Shown in pieces: positions 13,455 to 15,569 of a stretch of DNA of 15,569 nucleotides. Within the stretch, counting starts at the first letter, position 1; every line of letters begins with the position of its first letter. Source of the stretch: JAJKJG01 sp036386395 (GTDB lineage Bacteria; Pseudomonadota; Alphaproteobacteria; Rhizobiales; Beijerinckiaceae); assembly GCA_036386395.1 (NCBI GenBank), contig DASVVU010000065.1, positions 1 to 15,569 of the forward strand. Direction: 5' to 3'. Under the pieces are notes generated by a model. The model made no database searches, had not been told where the DNA came from, and saw only the letters and a list, made by a program, of their open reading frames with translations. A program made the translations under genes and the position numbers.

Positions 13455-15143
13455 ATGACCAGATTCAAGGCGCTCTCGATCCGCAGCAAGCTCATCGGCG
13501 TGCTGTCGCTGTTCATCCTCGGCCTTGTCGGGCTCGGGCTGTTCGACCTCGCGGGCGTGCGGGCGATCCACGGCCTCATGGGCGAGGTGCAGCAGAACTG
13601 GATGCCGGGGGTGCGCTGGGCGACGGCGCTCAAGACCGGCGTCGGCGACGTCCGCACCGCCGTGTTCCAGCATATCCTCGCCGCCGACGAGACCGGCATG
13701 GCGGCGGCCGAGGGCCGGTTCGCCGAGGGGGTCGCGGCGGTCGCGGCGGCGCGGGGCGAGGTCGGGGCGCGCATCTCCGCGCCGCAGGAGCGGCGCCTCG
13801 TCGCCGAGTTCGACCGCAACTGGGAGGCCTACCAGGGCGCCCTCAAGGAGATCCTGACCTACTCGCGCCATTACGCCAAGGACGCGGCCGGCCTCTACTA
13901 CAACGAGAAGGCCGTCGCCTCCGTCGACAAGGCGCTCGCCGCCGCGGACGGCCTCGTCGCGCTCAAGACCACGGGCGCGGACGCGGCGAACCGCGCCGCG
14001 GACGCGGCTGTGGCGGATGCGGTGCGCAGCGCCACCTCCATCATCATGATGACGCTCGCGGTCGCGGCGCTCGCGGCTTGGGGGCTGGTGCGCAGCATCG
14101 GGGCCGGCATCGCCTCGGTCGTCGCGCCCATGCGGGCGCTCGCGGCCGGCGACCTCATCGTCGAGATCCCGCACCGCGGCGAGGCGAGCGAGGTCGGCGC
14201 CATCGCCGACGCCGTCGAGGTGTTCAAGGAGGCGCTCGTCGAGAAGAAGCGCCTCGACGCCGCCGCCGCCGACGAGGGCCGTGCGAAGGCGCGCCGGGCG
14301 CAGCGGCTCGACGAGATCGCGCGCCGCTTCGAGGGCTCGGTCGGGGCCCTGACGCAGGCGCTCACGGCCTCCTCCGACGCCATGGAGGCGACGGCGCGCT
14401 CGCTCGCCGAGACCGCCGAGGAGACGAACCGCCAGGCCCTCGACGTCGCGGCCTCGGCCGACCAGACCTCGGGCAACGTCCAGACCGTCGCGGCCGCGAC
14501 CGACGAGCTCGCGGCCTCGATCCGCGAGATCACCCGCCAGATCATGGAGTCGTCCCGCACCGCCTCGGCGGCGGTCGACAACGTCAAGCACACGGACGAG
14601 ATCATCCAGAGCCTCGCCGCCGCGGCGCAGCGCATCGGCAACGTGGTGCAGCTCATCTCGGGCGTCGCCTCGCAGACGAACCTCCTCGCCCTCAACGCCA
14701 CCATCGAGGCGGCGCGGGCGGGCGACGCCGGCAAGGGCTTCGCGGTCGTCGCCGCCGAGGTCAAGGCGCTCGCGAACCAGACGACGGCCGCGACGAACGA
14801 GATCGCGGCCCAGGTCGAGCACATCCAGGCCGCGACCGCGAGCGCCGTTGCGGCGATCCACGAGGTCGACCGGATCATCTCGGGCATGAACGGCACCTCG
14901 GTCGCGGTCGCGGCCGCCATGGAGGAGCAGGGCGCCGCGACGCAGGAGATCGCCCGCAACGTCCAGCACGCCGCCATCGGCACCCGCCAGGTCTCGGGCA
15001 GCATGCAGACCGTCAAGGCCGCCGCCGGAGAGGCCGGCGAGGCCGCGAACCACGTCCTCGAAGCGGCCCGCGGCGTCGCCGGGCACGCGAGCGACCTGCG
15101 GCGCGAGCTGCAATCGTTCCTGGGGGACATGAAGGCGGCCTGA
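13455..15143 (+). CDS. methyl-accepting chemotaxis protein
   Basis: A 562-residue transmembrane chemoreceptor. TM1 is about residues 13-34. A periplasmic, mostly helical sensor of about 160 residues (35-193) has the look of a four-helix-bundle ligand-binding domain. TM2 is about 194-213, and a HAMP linker about 214-266 (VVAPMRALAAGDLIVEIPHRG). The cytoplasmic coiled-coil runs 290-562, with the hairpin tip that contacts CheA/CheW at about 395-450 (ISGVASQTNLLALNATIEAARAG and on through GFAVVAAEVKALANQT). It would cluster with CheA/CheW and alter flagellar behaviour on binding a ligand. The signal is unknown. The C-terminus (LGDMKAA) lacks the NWETF-type pentapeptide that tethers CheR in some receptors. 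The ATG at 13455 gives a classic short cytoplasmic leader before TM1. No other che genes are in the window, so it is an orphan receptor here. Confidence 0.95.
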   Translation: MTRFKALSIRSKLIGVLSLFILGLVGLGLFDLAGVRAIHGLMGEVQQNWMPGVRWATALKTGVGDVRTAVFQHILAADETGMAAAEGRFAEGVAAVAAARGEVGARISAPQERRLVAEFDRNWEAYQGALKEILTYSRHYAKDAAGLYYNEKAVASVDKALAAADGLVALKTTGADAANRAADAAVADAVRSATSIIMMTLAVAALAAWGLVRSIGAGIASVVAPMRALAAGDLIVEIPHRGEASEVGAIADAVEVFKEALVEKKRLDAAAADEGRAKARRAQRLDEIARRFEGSVGALTQALTASSDAMEATARSLAETAEETNRQALDVAASADQTSGNVQTVAAATDELAASIREITRQIMESSRTASAAVDNVKHTDEIIQSLAAAAQRIGNVVQLISGVASQTNLLALNATIEAARAGDAGKGFAVVAAEVKALANQTTAATNEIAAQVEHIQAATASAVAAIHEVDRIISGMNGTSVAVAAAMEEQGAATQEIARNVQHAAIGTRQVSGSMQTVKAAAGEAGEAANHVLEAARGVAGHASDLRRELQSFLGDMKAA

Positions 15144-15163
15144 AGCCCCGGCCTCGGCCCGTC

Positions 15164-15195
15164 ATGGCCACTTGGTCCGCGGGTCGGCTGGCCAT
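15164..15195 (+). repeat. ATGGCCA/TGGCCAT inverted repeat after the chemoreceptor gene
   Basis: A perfect 7-bp inverted repeat with an 18-nt spacer begins 20 nt after the chemoreceptor stop. It could fold at the 3' end of the transcript and protect or end it, but there is no T-run. Confidence 0.3.
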
Positions 15196-15336
15196 CCGGA
15201 TGCCGGGCCCGGCGCTTCGGATCGGGGCCGCCGGGGGCCTCATGGAGACCTCTGCGAGGGCGCACCGCAGCCATTATGAGCGCGATCCGGACAGCGTGAT
15301 TTCGCGTGCGAATCCAGAGGGTCCCCCACCGACCCG

Positions 15337-15365
15337 CTTATAATGATCCGCACTCTTATTATGAT
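15337..15365. repeat. AT-rich 11-bp direct repeats with 18-bp period
   Basis: CTTATAATGAT (15337-15347) and CTTATTATGAT (15355-15365) match at 10 of 11 positions and start 18 bp apart. They stand out sharply in GC-rich surroundings. The first contains TATAAT, a perfect -10 box, but no good -35 box lies 16-18 nt upstream on the plus strand. They could be tandem regulator sites, a promoter, or part of a dispersed intergenic repeat. Confidence 0.55.
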
Positions 15366-15373
15366 GGAGAGAG

Positions 15374-15410
15374 TTTCGCGGAGTTCTCCCCCTCGGAGAC
15401 CTCCGCGAAA
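15374..15410. repeat. long near-perfect hairpin (10 bp + 5 bp stem)
   Basis: TTTCGCGGAG (15374-15383) and CTCCGCGAAA (15401-15410) form a perfect 10-bp stem. After one mismatched pair the stem continues with TCTCC (15385-15389) and GGAGA (15395-15399) around a 5-nt loop. No T-run follows on the plus strand. It begins 8 nt after the AT-rich direct repeats, so the two may form one element. Confidence 0.65.
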
Positions 15411-15422
15411 GAGGCGCGCGTT

Positions 15423-15445
15423 CCCCTCCCCCTTGCGGGGAGGGG
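15423..15445. repeat. CCCCTCCCC/GGGGAGGGG hairpin of a common intergenic element
   Basis: A perfect 9-bp stem (15423-15431 with 15437-15445) encloses CTTGC. It is followed by TAAGGGGTGGGGG. This combination is typical of small GC-rich intergenic repeats dispersed through many alphaproteobacterial genomes, whose spurious translation (PLTPPRKGEG-like) is familiar in automated annotation. It has no coding role. Confidence 0.6.
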
Positions 15446-15448
15446 TAA

Positions 15449-15551
15449 GGGGTGGGGGTCGCAGGGTCAGGCGGAGTGGCGTCGTTGAGCCGGGTAGCCC
15501 GTACAGAGCTCCGCTTTCACCACTGGGCTCTACGCCCGCGACCCCCACCCC
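15449..15551. repeat. 14-bp perfect inverted repeat bracketing 75 nt
   Basis: GGGGTGGGGGTCGC (15449-15462) is exactly complementary in reverse to GCGACCCCCACCCC (15538-15551). The 75 nt between contain smaller hairpins: CGGG-TAG-CCCG (15491-15501) and AGAGC/GCTCT (15505-15531). The whole could fold as a multi-branched RNA or cruciform, or be two opposed copies of the same short repeat. No open frame lies between that would suggest a transposon. Confidence 0.5.
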
Positions 15552-15552
15552 G

Positions 15553-15569
15553 CTCGGCCATCGGCCGAG
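15553..15569. repeat. CTCGGCC/GGCCGAG hairpin at the window edge
   Basis: A perfect 7-bp stem with a 3-nt ATC loop ends exactly at the last base of the window. Whether a T-run or further repeat follows cannot be seen. Confidence 0.45.

Larger units (their letters stand above)
15144..15569. other. repeat-rich intergenic region without a convincing gene
   Basis: After the chemoreceptor stop no frame on either strand looks like protein: the available open frames are low-complexity translations of GC-rich repeats. The stretch holds a loose 7-bp inverted repeat (ATGGCCA/TGGCCAT, 15164-15195), a 12-bp palindrome GCCGGGCCCGGC (15202-15213), an AT-rich direct repeat pair (15337-15365), and several strong hairpins (15374-15569) listed separately. 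No intrinsic terminator with a T-run is seen after the chemoreceptor gene. Confidence 0.6.

Noticed and set aside
9431..13819. A minus-strand open frame of over 1,400 codons covering the carbamoylase, cyclase, VOC and chemoreceptor 5' regions
   Set aside because: Only its last 411 codons (9431-10666) carry a recognisable family. The rest is antisense to well-supported genes and is rich in Arg, Gly, Leu and Ala, as expected from antisense reading of DNA with G/C-biased third positions.
13443..15113. Minus-strand open frame antisense to the chemoreceptor
   Set aside because: Arg/Gly/Leu/Asp-rich translation with no domain; the plus strand encodes a complete chemoreceptor.
15240..15548. Minus-strand open frame of about 100 codons at the right end
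   Set aside because: It translates the GC-rich intergenic repeat (PPPLTPPRKGEG), a familiar spurious peptide, and crosses several hairpins. No ribosome binding site or homology signal is visible.
1..15569. CRISPR arrays, transposases, phage genes, toxin-antitoxin pairs, rRNA
   Set aside because: None is visible: there are no regularly spaced identical repeats beyond the two-unit AT-rich pair, and no recognisable mobile or defence protein families.

Overview
The window is GC-rich DNA with strong G/C preference at codon third positions. It most likely comes from an alphaproteobacterium of the order Hyphomicrobiales. The evidence is a zinc-free alphaproteobacterial-type ribosomal protein L31, an NdvA/ChvA-type cyclic beta-glucan exporter, a family of N-terminal-cyclase membrane proteins common in rhizobia and relatives, and an intergenic GC-rich hairpin repeat of a kind widespread in this class. 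Methylobacteriaceae is a reasonable guess, but the sequence does not prove it.

Layout. Positions 1-140 hold the start of a minus-strand gene that leaves the window (start codon at 22), preceded by what looks like the last ~30 codons of another minus-strand gene (stop at 34). That remnant runs head-to-head into a plus-strand PPOX-class flavoprotein gene (to 631) that lacks its N-terminus. A rearrangement, deletion or assembly junction is likely near 115-145. From 612 to 2393 (minus) lies a polytopic GT-C/STT3-like membrane protein. It is divergent from a RidA-family protein (2532-2882, plus). A small secreted proline-rich protein (2908-3396, minus) is divergent from an acyl-CoA ligase (3543-5177, plus). 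The ndvA/chvA-type ABC exporter (5328-7136, plus) converges on rpmE (7228-7464, minus), with a clear terminator between them. rpmE is divergent from a second ABC exporter of the MsbA-like type (7618-9420, plus). That gene converges on an M20-family hydantoinase/carbamoylase (9431-10666, minus), which is divergent from a class III nucleotide cyclase membrane protein (10880-12931, plus). A VOC/glyoxalase-fold gene follows after 3 nt (12935-13324). A methyl-accepting chemotaxis protein (13455-15143) comes next. The final 426 bases (15144-15569) hold no convincing gene but are packed with inverted and direct repeats.

Function. This is mostly a mixed chromosomal neighbourhood of short transcription units: envelope glycan export, lipid/acid activation, amine or carbamoyl catabolism, metabolite damage control, translation and signal transduction. 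The pieces most worth attention are the cyclase with a long extracytoplasmic C-terminal domain and a non-canonical base-recognition residue, the head-to-head truncated genes at the left end, an 18-bp perfect palindrome in the 10667-10879 divergent region, and the repeat-rich right end. I see no phage, transposase, CRISPR array, tRNA or rRNA, and no obvious defence system.
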